Source of the DNA: DATHWB01 sp040902855
GTDB lineage: Bacteria > Actinomycetota > Acidimicrobiia > Spongiisociales > ZC4RG35
Direction of reading: 5' to 3'
Length of the DNA: 33,748 bases
NCBI GenBank assembly: GCA_040902855.1
Contig: JBBDWN010000059.1
Span: 1 to 33,748, forward strand
The notes beneath the pieces were generated by a model. It was not told where the DNA came from. It did not search any database and saw only the letters and a list, made by a program, of their open reading frames with translations. How positions within the stretch are numbered: the first letter of the stretch is position 1; every line of letters begins with the position of its first letter. The position numbers and the translations under genes were made by a program. Shown here in pieces: positions 15,573 through 22,853 of this stretch.

Positions 15573-16118
15573 CTAGTTCGAGCTGCGCAACCCGAGCTTG
15601 CGAGCCGGTCGGGCAACGGACTCTTCGAGTGTGAGCGCGTCTGACAGCGGCCACCAGCGGGCATCATCCGCCCCTTCTCCGACGACAAGCACCTCCGAGT
15701 CGGCGGTGAAGGCCACTCGCACGTCGTGATGCAGGTGCTGCGGGACGTCGTGACGGGCAGGAAAGACATGGATGTCGACATCACACAGCCACGGCTGGTC
15801 ACTCGGCCCGACTCCGATCTCCTCGCGCACCTCCCTGAGTGCAGCCTCGGTGATCGAGTCATCCTCGTCTTCGACGTGCCCCCCGGGCTGGAGCCATCGG
15901 CCGATCTTGCTGTGGAGGATCAGAGCGATGGCGGGTTCGGTCGGGTGGAGCACGAAGGCAGAGGCCGTGATGTGGCCGGGGTCGAAGTGGCCGGCCGACA
16001 ACGCGTCGGGCCGTTCGAGCAAGGCGCGCACGGCGTCCACCCCCTCCTGCTCGTTTCCGTCGAATGGTTTGTACCCGGCCAACATGGCGCGCAGGTCGTC
16101 GCCGATCGGTCCGCTCAT
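15573..16118 (-). CDS. Nudix hydrolase
   Basis: Nudix hydrolases cleave nucleoside diphosphates linked to another group. The 181-aa protein has a Nudix box in the GGHVE...REVREEIGV form at about residues 78-102. The box is slightly longer between the first Glu and the Arg than the canonical spacing, a variant seen in GGHxE-type members. It is preceded by LILHSKIGRWLQP. The substrate cannot be inferred. The ATG overlaps the coaA stop as ATGA, so it is translated with pantothenate kinase. A link to CoA metabolism is possible but speculative. Confidence 0.88.
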   Translation of the reverse strand: MSGPIGDDLRAMLAGYKPFDGNEQEGVDAVRALLERPDALSAGHFDPGHITASAFVLHPTEPAIALILHSKIGRWLQPGGHVEDEDDSITEAALREVREEIGVGPSDQPWLCDVDIHVFPARHDVPQHLHHDVRVAFTADSEVLVVGEGADDARWWPLSDALTLEESVARPARKLGLRSSN

Positions 16119-17038
16119 CCCCTTCGCAGCTTCACGTGCTGAACCCCATGGTCGGAAGCCTTGTGCAAGATCAGCGTGGCCCGCTCCCTGGTGGGGAGGA
16201 TGTTCTCTTCGAGGTTCACCTCGTTGATCTCCCGCCAGATTCGACGACCCTCTTCGAGGGCGACCTGGTCGGTCAGACCGGCGTAACGGTGGAAGTACGA
16301 CGCTTCGTCGCGAAACGCGGTATCACGCAAGGTGAGGAAGCGGTCCAGATACCACTCACCGATGTGGTCGGGATCGGCATCCACGTAAATGGAAAAGTCG
16401 AAGTAGTCGGAGACATACGTCCCGGTGCCTCCGCCCTGCAACACGTTGAGCCCTTCGAGAATCACGATCTGCGGCTGCTGAACGATGCGCTCCTGGTCGG
16501 GAAGAATGTCGTAGGTGAGGTGGGAGTAGATCGGCGCCCGCACTTCCGGCACGCCGGCCTTCAGATCCGTGACGAATTGCAGGAGGCGCCGCCGATCGTA
16601 GGACTCCGGGAAGCCCTTGCGATGCATGATCCGGCGCTCTTCGAGCACGGCGTTCGGGTAGAGGAAGCCGTCGGTCGTGACGAGATCGACCGATGGATGA
16701 TCGGGCCACCGCGACAGAAGCATCTGCATGATGCGGGCAATCGTCGACTTCCCGACGGCGACCGAGCCGGCAATTGCGATGACGTACGGCACCGGTTCGG
16801 TCGGTCGACCGAGGAAAGTGTCGGTGACGCTGAAGAGTGCCTGGGAGGCGCGAACGTAGAGGTTGAGCAGACGCGAGAGCGGCAGATAGATCGTCTCGAC
16901 CTCAGCGGTGGACAGTTCGACGTTGATCCCCCGGATCTTCTCGATGTCGTCGTCGGTCAAGGTCATCGGCGTCGTCGCGCGCAGCGACGCCCACTGTTCA
17001 CGATCGAATTCGATGTAGGGGGAGACGGACCCGTTCAC
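16115..17038 (-). CDS. coaA: Pantothenate kinase type I CoaA
   Basis: CoaA phosphorylates pantothenate, the first and controlling step of CoA synthesis. With a GTG start the protein is 307 aa, close to the roughly 312 aa of the mycobacterial enzyme. It has SPYIEFDREQW at the N-terminus, the P-loop GSVAVGKST at residues 91-99, the VTTDGFLYPNAVLE block, MHRKGFPESYDRR, ILEGLNVLQ and ENILPTRERATLIL. The GTG at 17038 is chosen because the SPYIEFD block starts six codons later; a longer reading to 17137 is open but runs into the rplQ terminator. The ribosome site is weak. Confidence 0.93.
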   Translation of the reverse strand: MNGSVSPYIEFDREQWASLRATTPMTLTDDDIEKIRGINVELSTAEVETIYLPLSRLLNLYVRASQALFSVTDTFLGRPTEPVPYVIAIAGSVAVGKSTIARIMQMLLSRWPDHPSVDLVTTDGFLYPNAVLEERRIMHRKGFPESYDRRRLLQFVTDLKAGVPEVRAPIYSHLTYDILPDQERIVQQPQIVILEGLNVLQGGGTGTYVSDYFDFSIYVDADPDHIGEWYLDRFLTLRDTAFRDEASYFHRYAGLTDQVALEEGRRIWREINEVNLEENILPTRERATLILHKASDHGVQHVKLRRG

Positions 17039-17138
17039 GACCGCAGAGGCTAATGGGCCCGCAGCAACCAGCGGACTGCCCGCTCGTTCCGATGGCTGGG
17101 TCACAGGGCTTCGCCCACGACGAGATCCCGGACACACC

Positions 17139-17166
17139 GAGGCCCCCGGGTGGTGCCGGGGGCCTC
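17139..17166 (-). terminator. Hairpin terminator after rplQ
   Basis: GAGGCCCCCG and CGGGGGCCTC form a perfect 10-bp stem with an 8-nt loop, 23 nt after the rplQ stop. No clear U-run follows. It marks the end of the alpha operon; coaA starts 100 nt further on. Confidence 0.8.
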
Positions 17167-17189
17167 AGTGATCTTGGATGTTCGAACGG

Positions 17190-17540
17190 TCAGACGAGTT
17201 CGATGACCGCCATCTCCGCACCATCGCCGCGGCGAGGGCCGAGCTTGGTGATACGGGTGTAGCCGCCGGGACGGTCGACATACTGCGGAGCCACCTCGTC
17301 GAACAACTTCGTGACGACGGCGTTGTTCGTGATGGTCCGCAACACGATGCGGCGAGAGTGAAGGTCGCCCTTACGCGCCTTGGTGATCATCTTCTCGGTC
17401 AAAGGGCGGACCGCCTTGGCCTTGGCCAGCGTGGTCTCCACCTTGCCGTCGTTGATCAGCGACGTCGCCAGGTTGGCGAGGATCTTCTTCTCGTGCTGAG
17501 GCGAATGCCCCAGACGGGGACCCTTACGCGGCCGTGGCAT
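17190..17540 (-). CDS. rplQ: 50S ribosomal protein L17
   Basis: L17 binds 23S rRNA near the exit tunnel. The 116-aa protein has RPRKGPRLGHSPQHEKKILAN at the start (shortened here), the family's RxxxxTLAKAKAVRPLTEKMIT segment and GGYTRITKLGPRRGDGAEM near the end. It is the last gene of the alpha operon, one-base overlap with rpoA (TGATG), and is followed by a 10-bp-stem hairpin. Confidence 0.97.
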   Translation of the reverse strand: MPRPRKGPRLGHSPQHEKKILANLATSLINDGKVETTLAKAKAVRPLTEKMITKARKGDLHSRRIVLRTITNNAVVTKLFDEVAPQYVDRPGGYTRITKLGPRRGDGAEMAVIELV

Positions 17541-18478
17541 CAGGAACCGCCACCGTCGGCAAGCGAGAGTCCGAGTTCGTCGAGCTTCGCCGCCACCTCT
17601 TCGAGGCTCTTCTGGCCGAAGTTGGTGATGTTGAGCAGGTCGTCCCCGGTGCGCTGGACGAGTTCACCGACCGTCTTGATCTGCGCCCGGCGCAGGCAGT
17701 TGCGGGGACGCTCGGACAGGTCGAGGGCTTCGATCGGCAGTTCAAGGTCGGGCGAGCCTGAAGACTCGGTCTGCACCTCACCCAGTTCGAGTCCGACACC
17801 CTCACCGAGGTCGGCGAAGAGGTTCAGAAGCTCGCGGAGTGTCTTGCCGGCAGAGGAAACGGCCTCGCCCGGGTTGATGGCCCCGTTGGTCTCGATGTCG
17901 AGGATCAGCTTGTCGAAGTTGGTCATCTGACCGACCTGGGTGTTCTCGACCGAGTAGGCGACCTTGCGCACCGGCGAAAAGATCGAATCGATCGGGATGA
18001 GACCGATCGAACCGGAGCCCTTGTTGGACTCGGCGGTCCGATACCCGACGCCGGGGGCGACGGTCATCTCCATCTCGAGGCGTCCTGACGCCGACAGGGT
18101 GGCGATCACCAGATCGGGGTTGACGATCTCGATGCCCGCAGGGACTTTCAGGGCACCTGCCTTCACTTCACCGGCACCCTTGGCCGACAGGTAAAGCGTG
18201 TGCTCGTCGATGCCTTCCATGCGCACGACGATCTGCTTGATGTTGAGAATGATGTCGACGACGTCTTCGACCACTCCATCGATGGTCGAGAACTCGTGCT
18301 GCACACCTTCGATCTGAATCGAAGTGACGGCGGCACCGGGGATGCGGGACAGCAGCGTACGGCGCAGGGTGTTGCCCAGCGTGTATCCGAAACCCGGCTC
18401 GAGCGGTTCGACGACGAACCGAGAGCGGGTGTCGTTGAGCTGCTCCTCCTGAATCTGGGGGCGTTGAACGATCAGCAC
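17540..18478 (-). CDS. rpoA: DNA-directed RNA polymerase alpha subunit
   Basis: Alpha dimerises to start RNA polymerase assembly, and its C-terminal domain contacts UP elements and activators. The 312-aa protein begins MLIVQRPQIQEE and has FVVEPLEPGFGYTLGNTLRRTLLSRIPG in shortened view (residues about 20-47). The linker is near residues 225-235, and the alpha-CTD helix-hairpin-helix segment LRRAQIKTVGELVQ and DLLNITNFGQKSLEE lies near 260-295. The CTD tail is short. It is between rpsD and rplQ as in most bacteria. Confidence 0.98.
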   Translation of the reverse strand: MLIVQRPQIQEEQLNDTRSRFVVEPLEPGFGYTLGNTLRRTLLSRIPGAAVTSIQIEGVQHEFSTIDGVVEDVVDIILNIKQIVVRMEGIDEHTLYLSAKGAGEVKAGALKVPAGIEIVNPDLVIATLSASGRLEMEMTVAPGVGYRTAESNKGSGSIGLIPIDSIFSPVRKVAYSVENTQVGQMTNFDKLILDIETNGAINPGEAVSSAGKTLRELLNLFADLGEGVGLELGEVQTESSGSPDLELPIEALDLSERPRNCLRRAQIKTVGELVQRTGDDLLNITNFGQKSLEEVAAKLDELGLSLADGGGS

Positions 18479-18501
18479 TGTGAGACCTCTCTCTCGGAGG
18501 G

Positions 18502-19107
18502 TTATTTGGAGTAGAGCTCGACGATCAACTGTTCGTTGATCGCTGTGTCGATCTGTGCCCGGGAGGGCAGATCACGGATGGTCACCTTGCGGGCCGTGTG
18601 ATCGACATCGAGCCATTCGGGGATGACGAAGCCGAGGGTGTCGACGCTGTGCTGGATCACCAGCAGGTCTTTCGACGCTTCCTTGGCCGTCACCACATCG
18701 CCTTGGCGGACGCGGTAGGAGGGGACGTCCACTTTCGAACCGTTGACCTGGAAATGGCCGTGGTTGACGAGCTGTCGGGCCTGCGGCCGGGTGGCCGCAA
18801 GACCAGAGCGCCAGACGACATTGTCGAGGCGGGTCTCGAGCAAACGCAGCAGATTCTCACCGGTCACACCGGGCTGACGGGCAGCGAGGTGGTAGTAGAT
18901 GCGGAACTGCTTCTCGAGCACGCCGTACATCATGCGGAGCTTCTGCTTCTCACGAAGCTGGATGAGGTAGTCCGACTCCCTGATGCGGCCGCGGCCGTGG
19001 TCACCGGGAGGATACGGACGACGGTCGACCGGACATTTCTTGGACTGGCACAGCGGCGTACGCGCTCGGCGGCACGCCTTGTGGCGGGGTCCTGTGTAAC
19101 GAGCCAT
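18502..19107 (-). CDS. rpsD: 30S ribosomal protein S4
   Basis: S4 nucleates 30S body assembly by binding the 5' domain of 16S rRNA. The 201-aa protein has RRPYPPGDHG and SDYLIQLREKQKLR, and an S4 RNA-binding domain (about residues 90-150) with ETRLDNVVWR and RQLVNHGHFQVNG. The N-terminal zinc knuckle is unusual. The Cys9, Cys12, Cys26, Cys31 pattern of Thermus S4 appears as H9, C12, C20, C25, with a shorter spacer. Three Cys plus one His could still bind zinc. It precedes rpoA by 23 nt. Confidence 0.97.
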   Translation of the reverse strand: MARYTGPRHKACRRARTPLCQSKKCPVDRRPYPPGDHGRGRIRESDYLIQLREKQKLRMMYGVLEKQFRIYYHLAARQPGVTGENLLRLLETRLDNVVWRSGLAATRPQARQLVNHGHFQVNGSKVDVPSYRVRQGDVVTAKEASKDLLVIQHSVDTLGFVIPEWLDVDHTARKVTIRDLPSRAQIDTAINEQLIVELYSK

Positions 19108-19110
19108 CGT

Positions 19111-19509
19111 TCAACCCCTCCGGCGCTTCTTGGGACGGCAGCCGTTGTGCGGGATCGGGGTCACGTCCTTGATGAACGAGACTTCGATCCCCATGTTCTG
19201 CAGGGTGCGGACGGCGGTGTCACGACCCGAACCGGTGCCGCTCACGATGACGTCGAGCTTGCGGATCCCGTGTTCGCCGGCACGACGGGCTGCTTCTTCG
19301 GCAGCCACCTGTGCGGCGTACGGGGTCGACTTGCGTGAGCCCTTGAATCCGACGGATCCGCCGGACGTCCATACGACGGTGTTCCCGCCCTGGTCGCTGA
19401 TGTTGATGATCGTGTTGTTGAAGCTGGCCTTGATGTGGGCCACGCCGTGCGAGATGTTCTTTCGCTCACGGCGGCGGACGCGCTTCGCTCCTGGTGCTGG
19501 CTTTGCCAT
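19111..19509 (-). CDS. rpsK: 30S ribosomal protein S11
   Basis: S11 lies on the 30S platform near the mRNA exit. The 132-aa protein shows GVAHIKASFNNTIINISDQGGN (shortened here) near residue 22, SSGGSVGFKGSRKSTP-like sequence and the basic C-terminus TPIPHNGCRPKKRRRG, all standard. It follows rpsM by 10 nt and precedes rpsD by 3 nt in the alpha operon. Confidence 0.97.
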   Translation of the reverse strand: MAKPAPGAKRVRRRERKNISHGVAHIKASFNNTIINISDQGGNTVVWTSGGSVGFKGSRKSTPYAAQVAAEEAARRAGEHGIRKLDVIVSGTGSGRDTAVRTLQNMGIEVSFIKDVTPIPHNGCRPKKRRRG

Positions 19510-19519
19510 TCGCGCCCTC

Positions 19520-19897
19520 CTACTTCTTCAGTTTCTTCTTGCCGGCGATGGCGGCGCGCTTGCCCTTGCGCGTACGCGCATTGGTGTGGGTGCGTTGGCC
19601 GTGCACCGGCAGTCCGCGACGATGGCGGATTCCCTGGTAGCTGCCGATCTCGATCTTGCGTTTGATGTTCTGCTGCACCTCGCGGCGCAGGTCGCCTTCG
19701 ACGGTGTAGCTCTGATCGATGTAGCGGCGGATCTTCGCCGTCTCGTCGTCGGTCAGATCCCGGACTTTGGTGCCGGGGTCGATACTCAGCGATTCGCAGA
19801 TCTGCTGAGCACGGGTCAAACCGATTCCGAAGATGTACGTGAGGCCGATCTCGAGCCGCTTGTCGCGGGGGAGGTCGACGCCTGCAATACGCGCCAT
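19520..19897 (-). CDS. rpsM: 30S ribosomal protein S13
   Basis: S13 is a head protein bridging to the 50S subunit and touching P-site tRNA. The 125-aa protein begins MARIAGVDLPRDKRLEIGL, has the helix-two-turn-helix segment with YIFGIGLTRAQQI, and the conserved RHRRGLPVHGQRTHTNARTR C-terminal block. The tail ends GKKKLKK. It lies 4 nt after rpmJ. Confidence 0.97.
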   Translation of the reverse strand: MARIAGVDLPRDKRLEIGLTYIFGIGLTRAQQICESLSIDPGTKVRDLTDDETAKIRRYIDQSYTVEGDLRREVQQNIKRKIEIGSYQGIRHRRGLPVHGQRTHTNARTRKGKRAAIAGKKKLKK

Positions 19898-19901
19898 GGG
19901 A

Positions 19902-20015
19902 TCAGCCCTGCCGCTGCTTGTGGCGGGGGTTCTCGCAGATCACCCAGACCCGGCCACGCCGGCGGATGATGCGACACTTCTCGCACATCTTTTTTGTTGA
20001 AGGACGAACCTTCAT
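19902..20015 (-). CDS. rpmJ: 50S ribosomal protein L36 (zinc-binding type)
   Basis: L36 is a tiny zinc-ribbon protein of the 50S subunit. This 37-aa product starts MKVRPSTKKMCEKCRIIRRR and has the zinc ligands C11, C14, C27 and H32, so it is the zinc-binding (C+) form. It is the first gene of the alpha operon here. Normally infA lies just upstream; none is found. The start at 20015 gives the canonical N-terminus. Confidence 0.95.
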   Translation of the reverse strand: MKVRPSTKKMCEKCRIIRRRGRVWVICENPRHKQRQG

Positions 20016-20346
20016 CTCACACTCCATCTCGGCCGTCACGGCCGCCGCCATATCGACAACATGGTCATTCTCGGCCCCTGGTGTGGCCCGGCGGTAGGCA
20101 TACGGCACGACATGCGATCGCCTCGAGAGGAGATTGGAGTCGGACCGAAAGGACCCACGTACCGCGTCCATCAGACTTGTCTTCAGACGCGAACGACCGG
20201 AGACCGGATCCGGAATGGTAGACGATCAGCCGTTACGGGCAAATCTGGCACTCACCCTGCGCCCTCGAGGGCTTTCCGGGAACTGGCAGAGCGCGACTGA
20301 GAAACTGTGCGGATCAGGCCTGCCTTTCCCCGGACCCGTTTACGCC
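20016..20346. other. 331-nt gap between rpmJ and the methyltransferase-like gene
   Basis: No protein with family features could be read on either strand; in particular there is no IF-1 sequence. A 12-bp palindrome GCCCTCGAGGGC lies at 20261-20272 and a small GGCCGT/ACGGCC inverted repeat near 20034-20046. The alpha operon promoter probably lies here, but no convincing -35/-10 pair is visible. Confidence 0.6.
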
Positions 20347-21459
20347 TCACTCGCGACGGGTGACGAGGAAGCTCTCGTCTTGGAACCACACCCCGCCATG
20401 CGACTCGACGACCTTGCGGGTGATGTCGAGATATGTGCCGGTGGCCATCGCCTCGGATAGGCGGCGCTCGTCAATCTGAGCCACGTAGGCGGCGGAGGTG
20501 AACGCCGCCACCAGCGACGAGGTTCCGATGTGTTCGATCTCTTGGGAGGGCATCGTGTGCATCGAATATCGGAAGATCGATTCGGCGTCGTCCAACTCCC
20601 AGAACTCGAAGTCGTCGGTGCCCAATTGACGTTTGGCCTCGGTGACGACCTGACTGCGGCCAAACGGGAACGGATCCTCGTCGGGCCACACGCCTTTGAC
20701 GATGTCGCACCCGGGATCGCCTCCGTAGGACTGGATCCCCACAAGCCTGCCACCGGGGGCAAGGGCGGTGGCGAGGGGCACGAGCACGGTGCGGACCTTT
20801 CTCTCCACAGGTGTCTTCGCCCGGTACGCCTGGGACATGACGATCAGGTCGTACCCGTCGTCGTGACCGGTTCGCTTGGGGATCGTCGACTCGAGGATGA
20901 ACCGTCGGTCCTCCCGGTAGAGCACGAGCACGGCAGGGTGGCGGTGGATGGGGTTGCCGGTCGTTGGCGACGTATCCACCGGCCAGTCCTCGGCCAGGGT
21001 GTCGAACAAGCCGCGGATCTGGGAGGAGAACTCGTGCGAGGTCTCGCCGCGGAGGGCGACTTCGGTCCAGCGGACGGGCTCACCGTCGGCGGGGCGAAGC
21101 TGCGGGGCCTCGCTGAACTTCATGTTGGTCACGACGAAGACCAACTCGGGGTGCTCGATGAAGCGGTCGGGGAGACGCATGAGCGCCTGGCGCACGTCTT
21201 CGATCGAGATCTCCTTGGCGACCACCAACCAGGGGATGTGGGGCTCGTCGACGTGGATGCGTCGCATGAGGTGGTCGAGCACCGACGCGTCACCCATGCC
21301 TGCGTCGAACACGCGGAGTCCGGGTTGGCGGATCGTCAGGTGGTCGACTTCACGTCCAAGCCTGTCCGCCACGACCTTCTTCTCGTCCGTGGCGTGGACG
21401 AACATCGTGTACGCAGCGCGGGTGTCGAAGAAGCGCTGCTCGTCAGAGGGAGTGGTCAT
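20347..21459 (-). CDS. Putative SAM-dependent methyltransferase of unknown target
   Basis: This 370-aa protein is not recognised as a named family. It has a plausible SAM-binding motif I at about residues 48-59 (LRVFDAGMGDAS, the E/DxGxGxG style loop with a Met inside). A DLIVMSQAY segment near residue 207 has post-I/motif IV character, followed by LAPGGRLVGIQSYGG, like the strand after motif IV in class I methyltransferases. The rest is hydrophilic, with no signal peptide or membrane segment. The target, protein, RNA or small molecule, cannot be told. It occupies the slot between map and rpmJ where infA is usually found, starting 69 nt after map. One copy of the 55-bp repeat lies at that boundary. 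Confidence 0.7.
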   Translation of the reverse strand: MTTPSDEQRFFDTRAAYTMFVHATDEKKVVADRLGREVDHLTIRQPGLRVFDAGMGDASVLDHLMRRIHVDEPHIPWLVVAKEISIEDVRQALMRLPDRFIEHPELVFVVTNMKFSEAPQLRPADGEPVRWTEVALRGETSHEFSSQIRGLFDTLAEDWPVDTSPTTGNPIHRHPAVLVLYREDRRFILESTIPKRTGHDDGYDLIVMSQAYRAKTPVERKVRTVLVPLATALAPGGRLVGIQSYGGDPGCDIVKGVWPDEDPFPFGRSQVVTEAKRQLGTDDFEFWELDDAESIFRYSMHTMPSQEIEHIGTSSLVAAFTSAAYVAQIDERRLSEAMATGTYLDITRKVVESHGGVWFQDESFLVTRRE

Positions 21460-21494
21460 GGAAGACCATTGTCGCGCACGGCCGAGGTCACGCG

Positions 21495-21549
21495 CTTCCG
21501 CGGGCTGGATCGGACGAATGAGTCCGATCTAACCCTGGGTAGGAACGGA
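21495..21549 (-). repeat. 55-bp dispersed repeat, copy 2
   Basis: Inverted relative to copy 1 at 14160-14214 and matching at 50 of 55 positions by hand alignment. The 8-bp stem GATCGGAC/GTCCGATC is unchanged while the loop differs. This copy overlaps map: the last codons (VPTQG) and the stop lie within the repeat, and the hairpin follows directly, as a terminator would. Confidence 0.85.
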
Positions 21550-22311
21550 CTTCAGGGTGGCGTCGGTGGGGAGGGTGGTGACGACCGGGCCGTCGGGTGT
21601 GATGCAGACGGTGTGCTCCCAGTGGGCGGACAGCGAACCATCCGCAGTCCGCACGGTCCACTCGTCGTCGTCGACCTTCGTTCCCGCTCCGTCGAGGTTG
21701 AACATCGGCTCGATGCAGAGGGCCATGCCCTTGCGCAGCCTCAGACCCTTGCCTGCCGTCCCGTAGTTCGGAATCTGAGGCTCCTCGTGCATCTGGCGCC
21801 CGATTCCGTGACCGACATACTCTTGGACGATCCCGTAGCCGCCGGCCACACCGACCGCTTCGACCGCGGCCCCGATGTCTCCGACCCGCTTGCCGTGCTC
21901 GACCTGGGCGATCCCCGCCCACAGGGCGCGCTCGGTCGTGTCGATGAGACGCTCCGCCTCGTCGGACACCTCGCCGACGGCCATCGTGAAGGCGGCATCG
22001 CCGTGATACCCCTCGTAGATGGCACCCGAGTCGATCGACAGAATGTCGCCGTCCCGCAGCTGGTAGTCGGTCGGTATCCCATGGACGATCACGTCGTTGG
22101 GGGAAGCGCAGATCGTGGCGGGGAAACCGTGATAGCCCAGGAAAGACGGGGTGCACCGGTGGGCATCGAGCACCTTGCGTGAGATCTCGTCCAGTTCGAG
22201 CATCGAGACGCCCGGCTTGGCCGCTTCCCGGACGGCGGCGTGGACGGCGGCGACACAACGGCCGGCCACGGCCATCAGCTCGAACTCGCGGGACGACTTG
22301 ATGGTGATCAT
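21529..22311 (-). CDS. map: Type I methionine aminopeptidase
   Basis: Map removes the initiator methionine from nascent proteins. The 260-aa protein has all five metal ligands: D94, D105, H168, E201 and E232, in DILSIDSGAIYEGYHGDAA, YVGHGIGRQMHEEP, CIEPMF and HWEHTVCIT. The start MITIKSSREFELM is usual. It overlaps adk by one base (TGATG). Its final five codons and stop fall inside a 55-bp repeat also present elsewhere in the window, so the extreme C-terminus may have been acquired with that repeat. Confidence 0.96.
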   Translation of the reverse strand: MITIKSSREFELMAVAGRCVAAVHAAVREAAKPGVSMLELDEISRKVLDAHRCTPSFLGYHGFPATICASPNDVIVHGIPTDYQLRDGDILSIDSGAIYEGYHGDAAFTMAVGEVSDEAERLIDTTERALWAGIAQVEHGKRVGDIGAAVEAVGVAGGYGIVQEYVGHGIGRQMHEEPQIPNYGTAGKGLRLRKGMALCIEPMFNLDGAGTKVDDDEWTVRTADGSLSAHWEHTVCITPDGPVVTTLPTDATLKSVPTQG

Positions 22312-22853
22312 CAGGCGTCGAGGGCGGAAAGCACCCTGGTGGTGATCTCTTCGATGTCGCCTTCGGCATCGACCCGACGTACGAGACCCCGCTCCTCGTA
22401 CCGTCCGATGAGCGGTTCGGTCTGCTCGCGGTAGACCTCGAGCCGCGTGCGGATCGTCTCTTCGGTGTCGTCGGCGCGTCCCCGTTCGAGCATGCGCGTG
22501 ACCACCTCATCCGTGTCGATCTCGAAGAGGACGACGGCGTCGAGCCCAGTATCGCCCAGGAAGTCGTCGAGGGCTTCGGCCTGCGGGACGGTCCGCGGGA
22601 ATCCGTCGAGGATGTATCCGTCGGCGGCGTCCGGGAGAGCGATCCGAGCTTCGAGCATCTCGATCACGATGCCGTCGGACACATACCCGCCTGACTCCAT
22701 GATCTCGTTGACGCGACGTCCGAGAGCGGTGCTGTCGTCGAGGGCGCGGAACATGTCGCCGGTCGAAACGTGGGCGATGCCGAGTTTGTCGGCGACCCGA
22801 TCTGCTTGCGTGCCCTTCCCGGCGCCGGGAGGGCCCACGAACAGCAACTTCAC
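22311..22853 (-). CDS. adk: Adenylate kinase (short-lid form)
   Basis: Adk interconverts ATP + AMP and 2 ADP. The 180-aa protein has the P-loop GPPGAGKGTQ at residues 7-16, STGDMFR, YILDGFPRTVPQAE and RADDTEETIRTRLEVY. The LID is short, with no four-Cys zinc insertion, matching the roughly 181-aa actinobacterial enzymes. The GTG start overlaps the secY stop as GTGA. Reading is open further upstream in this frame, but only as a shadow inside secY. Confidence 0.96.
   Translation of the reverse strand: MKLLFVGPPGAGKGTQADRVADKLGIAHVSTGDMFRALDDSTALGRRVNEIMESGGYVSDGIVIEMLEARIALPDAADGYILDGFPRTVPQAEALDDFLGDTGLDAVVLFEIDTDEVVTRMLERGRADDTEETIRTRLEVYREQTEPLIGRYEERGLVRRVDAEGDIEEITTRVLSALDA

Noticed and set aside
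20016..20346. Possible infA (IF-1) gene before rpmJ
   Set aside because: Neither strand gives an IF-1-like 70-residue protein; no MAKK...GxVVE or HxSGKxR motif.
20530..22182. Plus-strand open frame of about 550 codons across the methyltransferase and map
   Set aside because: Crosses two minus-strand genes and a repeat; composition is that of an antisense frame.
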